Positions 25,950 through 34,836 of a stretch of 64,000 nucleotides of DNA are shown here, piece after piece. The stretch's first letter is position 1. Every line of letters begins with the position of its first letter. Location of the stretch: NCBI RefSeq assembly GCF_007830185.1, contig NZ_VLKZ01000002.1, positions 124,001 to 188,000 on the forward strand, written 5' to 3'. Below the pieces are notes generated by a model. That model was given only the letters and a program-made list of their open reading frames with translations. It did no database searches and was not told the origin of the DNA. A program made the position numbers and the translations under genes. Source of the stretch: Halalkalibacter nanhaiisediminis. Its GTDB lineage: Bacteria; Bacillota; Bacilli; Bacillales; Bacillaceae_D.

Positions 25950-27478
25950 TGGAAGGAATCCAACGTTTGATTGATTTATTTCTCCTCAGACAAGACTTAG
26001 TGTGGTCTTCTTTATGGCAGCATTTGCAATTATCCCTTATTTCTTTATTAATTGCCGTTTTTATCGCGGTTCCATTAGGTGTCATTCTTTCTCGTAAAAA
26101 ACGTTTTGCAGAGTTTATTATTGGTGTTACTGCTGTTTTGCAGACCATTCCAAGCCTTGCTCTACTTGGGTTTATGATTCTTTTTGTTGGTATCGGAACA
26201 ACACCTGCGATTATTGCATTAACAGCCTATGCCCTTTTACCTATATTGCGTAATACATATACAGGAATTAATGAAGTGGATCCAGCTATCCGAGAAGCAG
26301 CAACAGGGATGGGGATGAACTCGATTAGACGTTTGCTAAAAGTTGAGCTTCCTATCGCTATGCCTACTGTTATGGCTGGTGTAAGGACATCAATGGTGCT
26401 TATTGTTGGAACAGCCACTCTTGCTGCACTCATCGGGGCAGGTGGTCTCGGTGATTTAATCATGATTGGCATCCAGCGTGCAAACAATGAGTATATTTTA
26501 CTAGGTGCCATTCCAGCCGCTTTACTTGCTCTTTTCTTTGATTTCATCCTTCGAGTAACTCAAAATAAGACAAGAGGATCATCGTACAAACCAATTATTG
26601 CTCTTGTCACACTTGCAATAGCTTTCATAATTGTTCCTCCTTTATTTGCAGAAGATGATGGCTATGATCTTGTGATTGGTGGGAAATTAAATGCCGAACC
26701 AGAAATTGTCGCAAATATGTACAAGCATTTAATTGAAGAAGAGACAGACCTACGGGTAGATGTTCAAGCAGGACTTGGTGGAACGGATATTGTCTTTAAT
26801 GCTCTTCGCGTCGGTGATATTGACATGTACCTTGAATTTTCCGGGACTATTTTAGGGGGCATTTTGAATGTTGAAGATTTTAGTTATGAACCGAGAGAGG
26901 CCTATGAGCAAGCTCGTGATCTGATTTATGAAGCAGAGCAATTCGTCTTTCTAGAACCGATGGCCTACCAAAATACATATGCGATTGCGGTGACAAATGA
27001 ATTTGCTGAAGAAACGGGCGTCGAGACGATCTCAGACTTACGACCATTTCGCGATCAACTTACAGCAGGTTTCACGTTTGAATTCATTGATCGACAAGAT
27101 GGTTATGCTGGCTTTGAAGAGTTGTATGGCTTCCGCTTTGCAGATGTGCAAACGATGGACGCGTCTCTTCGTGCTCGTGCTCTTGTTTCAGAAGATGTTC
27201 AAGTGATTGATGCCTATTCAACAGATTCTCAATTAGTCAAATATAACCTGAAAGTATTAGAGGATGATCAACAGTTATTTCCTCCTTATCAAGGAGCGCC
27301 ACTTGTACGAGAAGAAACACTTATCCGTTATCCAGAGCTTGAAAGCATTCTTGAACAACTAGCAGGTCAAGTAACAGAAGAAGAAATTCAACGTCTTAAT
27401 TATCTTGTCGATTATGAAGATCAAAGTGCAGAAGCAGTTGCACGCGACTATTTAGAAGAACATGGCTATATTCATTAA
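25949..27478 (+). CDS. Osmoprotectant ABC transporter, permease fused to substrate-binding domain (OpuBB-OpuBC type)
   Basis: 509 residues. Residues 1-205 are a permease of the glycine betaine/choline family, with about six helices and the coupling EAATGMGMNSIRRLLKVELP. A seventh hydrophobic stretch (ALVTLAIAFIIVPPLFA) leads to an OpuAC-type extracellular ligand domain from about residue 230 (LVIGGKLNAEPEIVANMYKH). The fusion replaces separate OpuBB, OpuBC and OpuBD proteins; similar fusions are known from lactic acid bacteria. Two-gene operon with the ATPase gene. Confidence 0.9.
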   Translation: MEGIQRLIDLFLLRQDLVWSSLWQHLQLSLISLLIAVFIAVPLGVILSRKKRFAEFIIGVTAVLQTIPSLALLGFMILFVGIGTTPAIIALTAYALLPILRNTYTGINEVDPAIREAATGMGMNSIRRLLKVELPIAMPTVMAGVRTSMVLIVGTATLAALIGAGGLGDLIMIGIQRANNEYILLGAIPAALLALFFDFILRVTQNKTRGSSYKPIIALVTLAIAFIIVPPLFAEDDGYDLVIGGKLNAEPEIVANMYKHLIEEETDLRVDVQAGLGGTDIVFNALRVGDIDMYLEFSGTILGGILNVEDFSYEPREAYEQARDLIYEAEQFVFLEPMAYQNTYAIAVTNEFAEETGVETISDLRPFRDQLTAGFTFEFIDRQDGYAGFEELYGFRFADVQTMDASLRARALVSEDVQVIDAYSTDSQLVKYNLKVLEDDQQLFPPYQGAPLVREETLIRYPELESILEQLAGQVTEEEIQRLNYLVDYEDQSAEAVARDYLEEHGYIH

Positions 27479-27574
27479 CTACACTTAACGGTTAATTTTC
27501 ATGAAATAAAGGAATAAATGATTAAAAAGGAGAAGTACACTATATAGAGATTATCAAAGGAGTTGTTTTTAGGC

Positions 27575-27988
27575 ATGAGTATTCAGAATCCATCAGATGA
27601 GCAAATAAAAGAATTATTACAGAAAAGTAAACGAATTGCAGTTGTTGGATTATCAGCTAACCCTGAGCGAACGTCTTATATGGTGTCTGAGGCAATGCAG
27701 AAAGCTGGTTATGAAATTATTCCTGTCAATCCAGCTATTGATGAAGCACTTGGCGTCAAGTCTGTTGCTTCTCTTAAAGACATTCAAGGAGATATTGATA
27801 TTGTCAACGTCTTTAGACGAAGCGAGTTTCTTCCTGAAATTGCTCGCGAATCAGTAGAAGTTGGAGCAAAGGCATTTTGGGCTCAACTCGGTGTCGAAAA
27901 TGAAGAGGCTTATAACTATTTAAAAGAAAATAATGTGACAACGATTATGGATCGTTGCATTAAAGTGGAACATGCTAAATGGAAATAA
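27575..27988 (+). CDS. yneT: CoA-binding domain protein YneT
   Basis: 137 residues. Rossmann CoA-binding domain with RIAVVGLSANPERTSYMVS, GYEIIPVNPAI and the C-terminal IMDRCIKVEHA, hallmarks of the YccU/YneT family. Precise role unknown. The start ATG 27575 gives homology from the first residues; the AAAGGAG site is 12 nt away, a little far, and a TTG at 27563 is too close. yneT directly precedes parE-parC in B. subtilis as well. Confidence 0.9.
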   Translation: MSIQNPSDEQIKELLQKSKRIAVVGLSANPERTSYMVSEAMQKAGYEIIPVNPAIDEALGVKSVASLKDIQGDIDIVNVFRRSEFLPEIARESVEVGAKAFWAQLGVENEEAYNYLKENNVTTIMDRCIKVEHAKWK

Positions 27989-27996
27989 CATTTCTT

Positions 27997-28030
27997 GCGT
28001 ACCTCTATTGATAAAGGGGTACGCTTTTTC
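27997..28030 (+). terminator. Terminator after yneT
   Basis: GCGTACCTCT pairs with AGGGGTACGC (one G-T pair) and is followed by TTTTTC. Confidence 0.85.
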
Positions 28031-28073
28031 ATATATTGAATCTTTGTGAAAATGCAGGATAATCGAAAAGAGG

Positions 28074-28101
28074 TTGCGAATACTGAAATAATCGCTACAA
28101 T
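28074..28101 (+). promoter_or_regulatory. Candidate sigma-A promoter of parE-parC
   Basis: TTGCGA and TACAAT separated by 16 bases, about 85 bases before the parE start. Confidence 0.5.
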
Positions 28102-28184
28102 AGAAAAAGCAAGGAAAAGGCACGATGGAAACATTTGTTCGTTTATGCTACAATGAGCGTAGCATGTTGAAAGGAGCACCAATT

Positions 28185-30155
28185 TTGGCAAAGAAACAGC
28201 ACTTGGATTATAACGATGATGCAATACAAGTACTAGAAGGTCTTGAAGCCGTTCGAAAACGACCTGGTATGTATATTGGGAGTACGGATAGTCGTGGACT
28301 TCATCATCTAGTCTATGAAATTGTTGATAATTCCGTTGATGAGGCGTTAGCTGGATACGGAAACTACATAAATGTGACCGTGCACCGTGATAACAGCATC
28401 TCCGTTTCTGATGAAGGACGTGGGATGCCAACAGGTATGCACAAATCAGGGAAACCTACTCCTGAAGTGATTTTAACGGTTCTTCACGCAGGAGGTAAGT
28501 TTGGCCAAGGAGGCTATGCAACAAGCGGTGGACTTCACGGTGTTGGGGCCTCTGTTGTAAATGCCTTATCAGAATGGCTTGTTGTTGAAATTAAGCGGGA
28601 TGGTCAAATTTTTAAGCAACGATTTGAAAATGGTGGAAAGCCTGTTACTACTCTTGAATACGTCGGAAAAACGAAGAAAACTGGAACGACGATTCATTTT
28701 AAACCTGACACGACTATTTTTAGCACGACAACGTATAACGTTGAAACGCTAACAGAACGTTTACGTGAAGCCGCTTTCTTGTTAAAGGGGTTAAAAATTG
28801 CGCTTGTTGACCTTCGTGGAGACGGGTCTCGTGAAGAATTTCATTTCGAGAATGGAATTGAGGCGTTTGTTGAATATTTAAACGAAGATAAAGAAACGAT
28901 TAGTCCAGTTGTTTTCTTTTCAGGGGAACAAAATGATATTGAAGTTGAATTTGCGTTTCAATTTAATGATGGCTATACAGAGAATGTTCTGTCCTTCGTT
29001 AACAATGTCCGAACAAAGGACGGGGGGACACATGAACTAGGAGCTAAGGCTGGTATGACTCGGGCTTTTAATGAATATGCTCGAAAAGTGAAGTTACTTA
29101 AGGAAAAAGACAAGAACTTAGATGGATCTGATATTCGTGAAGGCTTTACCTCTATTATCTCAGTTCGTGTTCCCGAAGCGAAATTACAATTTGAAGGTCA
29201 AACAAAAGGCAAGCTAGGTACTTCAGAAGCTCGCTCAGCCGTTGATGGACTTATCTCTGAAAAGTTATCCTATTTTTTCGAGGAAAACCCAGAAGTCAGT
29301 ACGATGTTAATTAAAAAAGCAGTCAAAGCAGCGCAAGCTCGTGAAGCAGCAAGAAAAGCTCGTGAAGACGCTCGTAATGGAAAAAAAAGCAAGCGGAAAG
29401 ATGTCTTGTTGAGTGGTAAGCTAACACCAGCTCAATCAAAAAATCCGCAGCGCAACGAATTGTATTTAGTGGAGGGGGATTCAGCAGGAGGATCTGCCAA
29501 ACAAGGGCGTGATCGTAAATTCCAAGCGGTCTTACCATTACGAGGAAAAGTCATCAATACGGAAAAAGCGAAATTAGATGACATCATGAAGAACGAAGAA
29601 ATCCGGACGATTATTTATACGATTGGAGCAGGAGTTGGTGCAGACTTCGCATTAGAGGATGTCAACTATGACAAAATCGTCATCATGACCGATGCGGATA
29701 CCGATGGTGCACATATTCAAGTTCTATTACTGACATTTTTCTATCGCTATATGCGTCCTCTTTTCGATGCAGGTAAAATTTATATTGCCCTTCCACCACT
29801 TTACAAAGTAAGTAAAGGATCTGGAAAAAAAGAGGTAGTTGAATATGCCTGGGATGAGCGAGAATTAGCAAGCGTTACAAAGAAAGTTGGACGTGGGTAT
29901 ACCCTTCAGCGTTATAAGGGTCTTGGGGAAATGAATGCAATTCAGCTTTGGGAAACGACGATGGACCCAGAAACAAGAACGCTTATCCGTGTCAAATTAG
30001 ACGATGCAGCACGAGCTGAAAAACGTGTCACTACTTTAATGGGTGATAAAGTCGAACCGAGACGAAAGTGGATTGAAGCTAATGTTGCTTTTGGTCTTGA
30101 TGAAGAATCAAACATCTTAGAAAACGAAAATTTAGCAGTTGTTGAGGAGGAGTAA
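28185..30155 (+). CDS. parE: DNA topoisomerase IV subunit B (ParE)
   Basis: 656 residues, same length class as B. subtilis ParE (655). GHKL ATPase domain (VYEIVDNSVDEALAG, GGLHGVGASVVNALS), transducer domain with TKDGGTHE and the QTKGKLGT loop, and TOPRIM region with EGDSAGGSAKQGRDR, DADTDGAHI and YKGLGEMN. It drives decatenation of daughter chromosomes. Start TTG 28185 follows GAAAGGAG by 8 nt and aligns with the family N-terminus; the long upstream frame from 28125 is not coding. Three bases separate it from parC. Confidence 0.97.
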   Translation: MAKKQHLDYNDDAIQVLEGLEAVRKRPGMYIGSTDSRGLHHLVYEIVDNSVDEALAGYGNYINVTVHRDNSISVSDEGRGMPTGMHKSGKPTPEVILTVLHAGGKFGQGGYATSGGLHGVGASVVNALSEWLVVEIKRDGQIFKQRFENGGKPVTTLEYVGKTKKTGTTIHFKPDTTIFSTTTYNVETLTERLREAAFLLKGLKIALVDLRGDGSREEFHFENGIEAFVEYLNEDKETISPVVFFSGEQNDIEVEFAFQFNDGYTENVLSFVNNVRTKDGGTHELGAKAGMTRAFNEYARKVKLLKEKDKNLDGSDIREGFTSIISVRVPEAKLQFEGQTKGKLGTSEARSAVDGLISEKLSYFFEENPEVSTMLIKKAVKAAQAREAARKAREDARNGKKSKRKDVLLSGKLTPAQSKNPQRNELYLVEGDSAGGSAKQGRDRKFQAVLPLRGKVINTEKAKLDDIMKNEEIRTIIYTIGAGVGADFALEDVNYDKIVIMTDADTDGAHIQVLLLTFFYRYMRPLFDAGKIYIALPPLYKVSKGSGKKEVVEYAWDERELASVTKKVGRGYTLQRYKGLGEMNAIQLWETTMDPETRTLIRVKLDDAARAEKRVTTLMGDKVEPRRKWIEANVAFGLDEESNILENENLAVVEEE

Positions 30156-30157
30156 GC

Positions 30158-32608
30158 TTGGCACAAACAGAGCGTTACTTAGACCTTCCTTTAGAAGATG
30201 TCATAGGTGACCGATTTGGTCGCTATAGTAAATATATTATTCAAGAACGGGCCCTACCTGACGCAAGAGACGGTTTGAAGCCTGTTCAACGACGGATTTT
30301 GTATGCCATGTATAAAGATGGCAATACAGCAGATAAACCTTTCCGAAAGTCAGCGAAAACGGTTGGTAATGTCATCGGGAATTATCATCCACACGGTGAT
30401 TCGTCTGTCTATGAAGCAATGATTCGTATGAGTCAGGAATGGAAGGTACGTAATCTGCTAGTTGATATGCACGGAAATAATGGATCGATTGATGGAGATC
30501 CTCCAGCAGCCATGCGTTATACAGAAGCACGTCTGTCATCTATTGCCGCGCAGCTTCTACGCGATATTGATCGAGATACAGTTGAGTTCATTCCAAACTT
30601 TGATGATTCAGAAGAAGAACCTGTCGTCTTTCCAGCGATGTTTCCTAACCTACTCGTCAATGGATCAACAGGAATTTCGGCTGGTTATGCAACTGATATT
30701 CCACCACATCATTTAGGGGAAATCATAGATGGTGTGATCATGCAAATGGAGAAGCCTAACACGACCCTTGATGACCTTCTGCAAGTCATTCAAGGACCTG
30801 ATTTTCCAACAGGTGGTATCGTTCAAGGACTTGATGGGATTCGTCAAGCTTACCGAACAGGAAAAGGGAAAGTCATCGTTCGAGCAAAAACAGAAATCGA
30901 AGAACTACGCGGTGGTCGAAAGCAAATTACGATTCATGAGATTCCATATGAAATCGTGAAATCAAATCTTGTCAAGAAAATGGATGAGCTTCGTTTTGAT
31001 AAAAAAGTAGACGGCATTGCTGAAGTCCGTGATGATACGGATAGAACTGGCTTACGTATCGTTGTGGAACTGAAAAAAGAAGCAGATGCACAAGCCATTT
31101 TACACTATTTATTTAAAAATACGGATCTACAAGTTACATATAACTTTAATATGGTCGCTATTCACAACAAAGCTCCTAAATTAATGGGGCTTCAAGCTTT
31201 GATTCAAGCGTATATTGACCATCAGAAAATTGTTTTCACAAGACGGGCAAATTACGATCTAAAAAAAGCGCAAGATCGTCAACACATTGTTAAAGGACTT
31301 ATTAAGGCCATTTCCATTCTCGATGAAGTAATCGCAACAATTCGTTCATCGACAGATAAAAAGGATGCCAAAAATAATCTGATTGAGCGTTATCAATTCA
31401 CTGAAGAACAAGCTGAAGCGATCGTTACTTTGCAGCTTTACCGTTTAACAAATACGGACATTACTACATTAGAAGAGGAAGCAGCTGAACTTGAACGTCG
31501 TATCCATGAGCTAGAGGCAATCCTCGAGAGCGAAAAGAAGCTTATTAAAGTCATCAAAAATGACTTACTTAGTATCAAAAAGCAATTCGCAGATCCAAGA
31601 CGAACAGTGATTAAAGCAGAAATTGAAGAAATTAAAATCAATATGGACGTTTTGATCGCTTCAGAAGATGTTATGGTTACTGTAACAAAAGAAGGATACG
31701 TTAAACGGACAAGCATCCGCTCCTATACAGCTTCAAATGGAGAGCTACCTGGAATGAAAGAAGGAGACTATCTCCTTGGCTATTATCCAGCAAATACAAT
31801 CAATACAATCCTCTTGTTCACAAAATTAGGGAACTATTTATATATTCCTATTCATCAATTACCAGATATTCGCTGGAAAGATAATGGGCAGCATGTAGCT
31901 AACCTAGTAAGCGGACTTGATCGAGAGGATGAGATTATTTCAGCTATGCCGATCGTTGAATTTAAAGAGGATGAATCACTGCTCTTTATTACAAAAGAAG
32001 GGATGGCAAAACGCTCACAACTTTCTTTATATCAAGCACAGCGTTTCTCTAAACCATTAATGGCTGTTAAATTAAAAGAAAATGATGAAGTTATTAGTAT
32101 TATGAAAACAGATGGGAACCAAGAGTTATTTCTTGCCACTAATTTTGGTTATGGACTGTGGTTTAGTGAGGAAGAAGTCAGCCTTGTTGGTCAGCGAGCA
32201 GCAGGTGTGAAAGCTATTAATTTAAAAGAAGGCGACTCCGTGATTGATGCATCTACATTCTCACTAGATGAAAAGATCGAATTTATTATCGTCACACACC
32301 GAGGCGGAGTCAAAAAAATCTCGATTACAGAGTTTGAAAAGTCATCTCGTGCAAAGCGTGGCTTAGTTATGTTAAGAGAACTCAAGTCAAATCCTCATCG
32401 AGTAGTGGCATGCAAACGCTTGTTAAAACCAAAAGAAATGTTCATTATCATAACTGAAAAAGACAAAGAAATCATTTTAGATAGCAGCGCATATCGCAAT
32501 AGTGACCGCTACAGCAATGGTTCGTTTATTGTCGATACAGCAGCAGAAGGTTCGATCAATCAAGTAAGACGTACTGTAGAGAAAGAATTGAACGATGATG
32601 AGTCTTAA
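30158..32608 (+). CDS. parC: DNA topoisomerase IV subunit A (ParC)
   Basis: 816 residues. N-terminal breakage-reunion domain starting RYLDLPLEDVIGDRFGRYSK, catalytic Tyr121 in AMRYTEARLS, and C-terminal beta-pinwheel. The quinolone-determining region reads HPHGDSSVYEAM, with Ser82 and Glu86 in their wild-type states. TTG start at 30158 with GGAGGAG upstream, coupled to parE. Location of parE-parC next to the terminus and dif matches B. subtilis and agrees with the 28-bp dif candidate about 900 bases downstream. Confidence 0.97.
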   Translation: MAQTERYLDLPLEDVIGDRFGRYSKYIIQERALPDARDGLKPVQRRILYAMYKDGNTADKPFRKSAKTVGNVIGNYHPHGDSSVYEAMIRMSQEWKVRNLLVDMHGNNGSIDGDPPAAMRYTEARLSSIAAQLLRDIDRDTVEFIPNFDDSEEEPVVFPAMFPNLLVNGSTGISAGYATDIPPHHLGEIIDGVIMQMEKPNTTLDDLLQVIQGPDFPTGGIVQGLDGIRQAYRTGKGKVIVRAKTEIEELRGGRKQITIHEIPYEIVKSNLVKKMDELRFDKKVDGIAEVRDDTDRTGLRIVVELKKEADAQAILHYLFKNTDLQVTYNFNMVAIHNKAPKLMGLQALIQAYIDHQKIVFTRRANYDLKKAQDRQHIVKGLIKAISILDEVIATIRSSTDKKDAKNNLIERYQFTEEQAEAIVTLQLYRLTNTDITTLEEEAAELERRIHELEAILESEKKLIKVIKNDLLSIKKQFADPRRTVIKAEIEEIKINMDVLIASEDVMVTVTKEGYVKRTSIRSYTASNGELPGMKEGDYLLGYYPANTINTILLFTKLGNYLYIPIHQLPDIRWKDNGQHVANLVSGLDREDEIISAMPIVEFKEDESLLFITKEGMAKRSQLSLYQAQRFSKPLMAVKLKENDEVISIMKTDGNQELFLATNFGYGLWFSEEEVSLVGQRAAGVKAINLKEGDSVIDASTFSLDEKIEFIIVTHRGGVKKISITEFEKSSRAKRGLVMLRELKSNPHRVVACKRLLKPKEMFIIITEKDKEIILDSSAYRNSDRYSNGSFIVDTAAEGSINQVRRTVEKELNDDES

Positions 32609-32630
32609 GCACTCATCATCGTTTTATTTT
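32591..32630 (+). terminator. Terminator of parE-parC
   Basis: AACGATGATGAGT pairs perfectly with ACTCATCATCGTT; the stem includes the last codons and TAA of parC; TTTATTTT follows. Confidence 0.85.
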
Positions 32631-32705
32631 AAACTTTACAACTGTTAAAAAGGGGTTAGCTAAAATTAACTTAAAAAGAAATACAATAAGTAAACCATAA
32701 TAACG

Positions 32706-32716
32706 TTATGTAAACT
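32706..32716 (+). other. Extra copy of the 11-bp XerD-type half-site
   Basis: TTATGTAAACT, identical to the right arm of the dif candidate at 33518-33528. The preceding 17 bases do not match a XerC arm and spacer well. Confidence 0.3.
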
Positions 32717-32749
32717 GTTGTTTATAGAGAACTTAGAGCGAGGTGCAGC

Positions 32750-33226
32750 ATGAAGGGAACAACTCATATTATAGGCGGATTAGCCGCAGCAGCAATAACA
32801 ACTCATACATTCAATGTACCTGTACAAGAGCCAATCATTTTCTATACGGCTGCATTATTTGGTTCAGTTATTCCAGATATATGTCATCCAAAATCAATGG
32901 TTGGACGAATGATCCCAATCATATCTATTAGTTTAGGCCGAATTTTTGGTCATAGAACAATAACACATAGTCTTTTATTCGTATTAGTAACTATGTGGCT
33001 ATTAAGTCTAGTTACATTTCAAAATGCAGCAGACATCCAAACTGGACTCGTCGCAGGTATCATTAGCCATATTATATTAGATGCTATGACACCACGAGGA
33101 GTGAAACTATTATATCCAATCCAAACAAGCTTTCGATTTCCATTTTCTTCACAGACAGGATCAGTAATTGGAGAGACAGCTGTATGTTTGGTCTTATTAG
33201 GGGTTGTGGTGATGATGTATATTTAA
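32750..33226 (+). CDS. YdjM-type membrane metal-dependent hydrolase family protein
   Basis: 158 residues, four or so membrane helices. MKGTTHIIGGLAAAAITT, GSVIPDICHPKSMVGR and HRTITHSLLF, plus SHIILDAMTPRGVKLLYP, form the H/D-rich pattern of the YdjM family (LexA-regulated membrane-bound hydrolase family, also YvsG). Metal-ligand His and Asp are kept. Biological substrate unknown. ATG 32750 with GAGGTG upstream. It is the last plus-strand gene before the terminus site. Confidence 0.85.
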   Translation: MKGTTHIIGGLAAAAITTHTFNVPVQEPIIFYTAALFGSVIPDICHPKSMVGRMIPIISISLGRIFGHRTITHSLLFVLVTMWLLSLVTFQNAADIQTGLVAGIISHIILDAMTPRGVKLLYPIQTSFRFPFSSQTGSVIGETAVCLVLLGVVVMMYI

Positions 33227-33441
33227 ATTTATTGATCATTTGTTATAAAGAACTAAATTGTATGTTTAAGTTTTAATAATTGGTGCTATAAGACATATCG
33301 TAATTTAGACATTCCTACGATTTAAACTTTAAGAATGATCTAATCGGACAGAATCATTAATAATTACTACGATCTATACGAAATAAAATTTTACTAACAC
33401 TTAAAGACATTTTATATTTTAATTAGCTCAATAAAAACTTT

Positions 33442-33490
33442 TCCGTCTCAAAATTAAGAGTAAACTCATAATACGAGACGGATTTATTTT
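33442..33490 (+). terminator. Possible terminator with long loop
   Basis: TCCGTCTC pairs with GAGACGGA over a 25-nt loop, then TTTATTTTATTTT. It lies just before dif. Confidence 0.5.
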
Positions 33491-33500
33491 ATTTTCATTT

Positions 33501-33528
33501 GGTTCCGATAATATATATTATGTAAACT
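33501..33528 (+). other. dif: Chromosome dimer resolution site dif (XerC/XerD, RipX/CodV)
   Basis: The 28-bp sequence (left arm GGTTCCGATAA, centre TATATA, right arm TTATGTAAACT) matches the B. subtilis dif site as I know it at 24 of 28 positions: all six central bases and the entire right XerD arm are identical, and 7 of 11 match in the XerC arm. XerC/XerD recombine dimeric chromosomes here at division. Context agrees: it is near parE-parC, in an intergenic region, at the point where gene orientation switches from mainly plus to mainly minus. Confidence 0.88.
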
Positions 33529-33890
33529 AGGATTAATTTGCGTCATGATTAGAGTTATCCCCTAAAGTTCCTATAATATCTGTACTTTGGAACTTAATCA
33601 CCTCAAGTTCCTTATAATTTTAGTCTTTTTTCTTGTGAACGATAATTCTCCTTTTGAACGATAATGGTTTATATTTTTACGGATAATGAATTATCGTCTA
33701 ATCTAATTGATTTAGGAGGTTTTTGACTTGCATCTAAAAGCTGTTGTGCTGCCGCCAATTCCTGTTTGGCTATATGGAAAATGACTTTCTGTCTTTCTAA
33801 GAATGCTCTAACGAACCCCCTTTTTCTAGTTCACTGAAGAAAACCTATAAGCATTTCCATAATAAAAAGCCTTGTATCATGATTACAAGG
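33529..33890. other. Non-coding stretch beside dif with short repeats and a coding remnant
   Basis: No intact gene. Two direct repeats of AAGTTCCtaTAAT type lie at 33561-33577 and 33601-33618; the first also pairs with GGAACTT at 33589-33595. GAACGATAAT occurs twice between 33636 and 33671, followed by GATAATGAATTATC. On the minus strand, about 33690-33830, an open frame reads AFLERQKVIFHIAKQELAAA and then QQLLDASQKPPKSIRLD without start or ribosome site: a remnant of an unidentified gene. Confidence 0.5.
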
Positions 33891-34256
33891 CTACATTTCC
33901 ACACTATATTCTTTAATCATCACCACGATTTCATTAATTTCATATTTTTGATTAACGACATCTATAACAAAATCCTTAGCTTGCTTTTGACTCATGTTAA
34001 ATTGAAAACCGTTGTAGGCAAGGAATTGAATCAATGCCAAAAAGGCCGTTCGTTTGTTTGCGTTATGAAAGGTATGATTTTTTACTCATGACTCAAACAA
34101 AGCTCTCTCTTTTCAGAAAATGCTTGGGTAAGCCTCTTCACTAAAAGCGGATTGTTTTGGTCGAGTAATGGCGGAATTAAGAAGATCCGGCAATTTGACA
34201 CCTTTATTGTTCATTAAATTAATAGCAATCACTTCTTGTTCGGTTAAATAACGCAT
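33891..34256 (-). pseudogene. doc: Doc/Fic-type toxin gene with two in-frame TGA codons
   Basis: From ATG 34256 the frame reads MRYLTEQEVIAINLMNNKGV, then LLNSAITRPKQSAFSEEAYP, then TGA (34113-34115), nine codons with KERALFES, a second TGA (34086-34088) and VKNHTFHNANKRTAFLALIQ to the TAG at 33891. All parts lie in one frame. The Fic motif is HTFHNANKRTA (canonical HxFxxANKRTA), as in Doc death-on-curing toxins that phosphorylate EF-Tu. Family members have Glu and Leu at the two TGA positions, and about ten residues near position 20 are missing. It overlaps the antitoxin stop (TAATG). The toxin is almost certainly dead. Confidence 0.85.
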
Positions 34257-34498
34257 TAACGGTCTACCAACCCTTTAATGGTTTCATCATACTGTTTCAT
34301 GTTCTTATCTAGAATATCAAAGAAATCGTCACTAACACCTTTTGGCAAATGTACTTTTTGACTTTTGCGAATCACAATTGTACCATCTTGTTCCTCAATA
34401 AAAACGTCATCACCGTGCGCTACACCAAGACGTTTTAATAATTTTGCTGGAAACGTCATGCCTAAACTATTTCCGATTTTCGTTACTTTACGTTCCAT
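34256..34498 (-). CDS. AbrB/MazE-type antitoxin of a doc module
   Basis: 80 residues. N-terminal SpoVT/AbrB swapped-hairpin DNA-binding domain: MERKVTKIGNSLGMTFPAKL then LKRLGVAHGDDVFIEE. The C-terminal part (GVSDDFFDILDKNMKQYDET) is the toxin-binding tail expected for an antitoxin. The stop overlaps the toxin ATG by one base, the usual layout for antitoxin-doc operons. ATG 34498 has GGTGG upstream; longer in-frame starts have none. The antitoxin is intact while its toxin is broken, consistent with decay in which the toxin is lost first. Confidence 0.85.
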   Translation of the reverse strand: MERKVTKIGNSLGMTFPAKLLKRLGVAHGDDVFIEEQDGTIVIRKSQKVHLPKGVSDDFFDILDKNMKQYDETIKGLVDR

Positions 34499-34531
34499 TT
34501 TTTTCACCACCATTCTTCTTGAAAAAAACAA

Positions 34532-34836
34532 GCTAATTGTTCCGTTGTTTTATTCATTTCTAACCCCTTCTAAATTGCGCGTTGTCGTTCAGTTGCTGGT
34601 TCAAAAAGATTAAGGAAGCCAAAAGTCGGGAAAGAATCCCCAAGTTCCTCACAGAAAGAGAGATTGGACATCTTAGGGAAGCTTGTAAAATGTCAATGGA
34701 GAAATCGCTTTTACATGTAAACAGGCTCCTTATTAAAAATCACTTCTTCCCCATTCTCTAGTTTATAGATGAATTCTTGCTTTTCTTTATTGGCCACCAT
34801 TAAGAAGTTCCAGGCAAATAAGCTGTCTGTGCAAAA
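34532..34836. other. 305-base gap with an unrecognised coding remnant
   Basis: No complete gene. On the minus strand an open frame at about 34708-34835 reads LFAWNFLMVANKEKQEFIYK and LENGEEVIFNKEPVYM before TAA; a second frame further down reads KLPKMSNLSFCEELGDSFPT. Neither has a start with ribosome site. They look like fragments of genes I cannot name. Confidence 0.35.
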
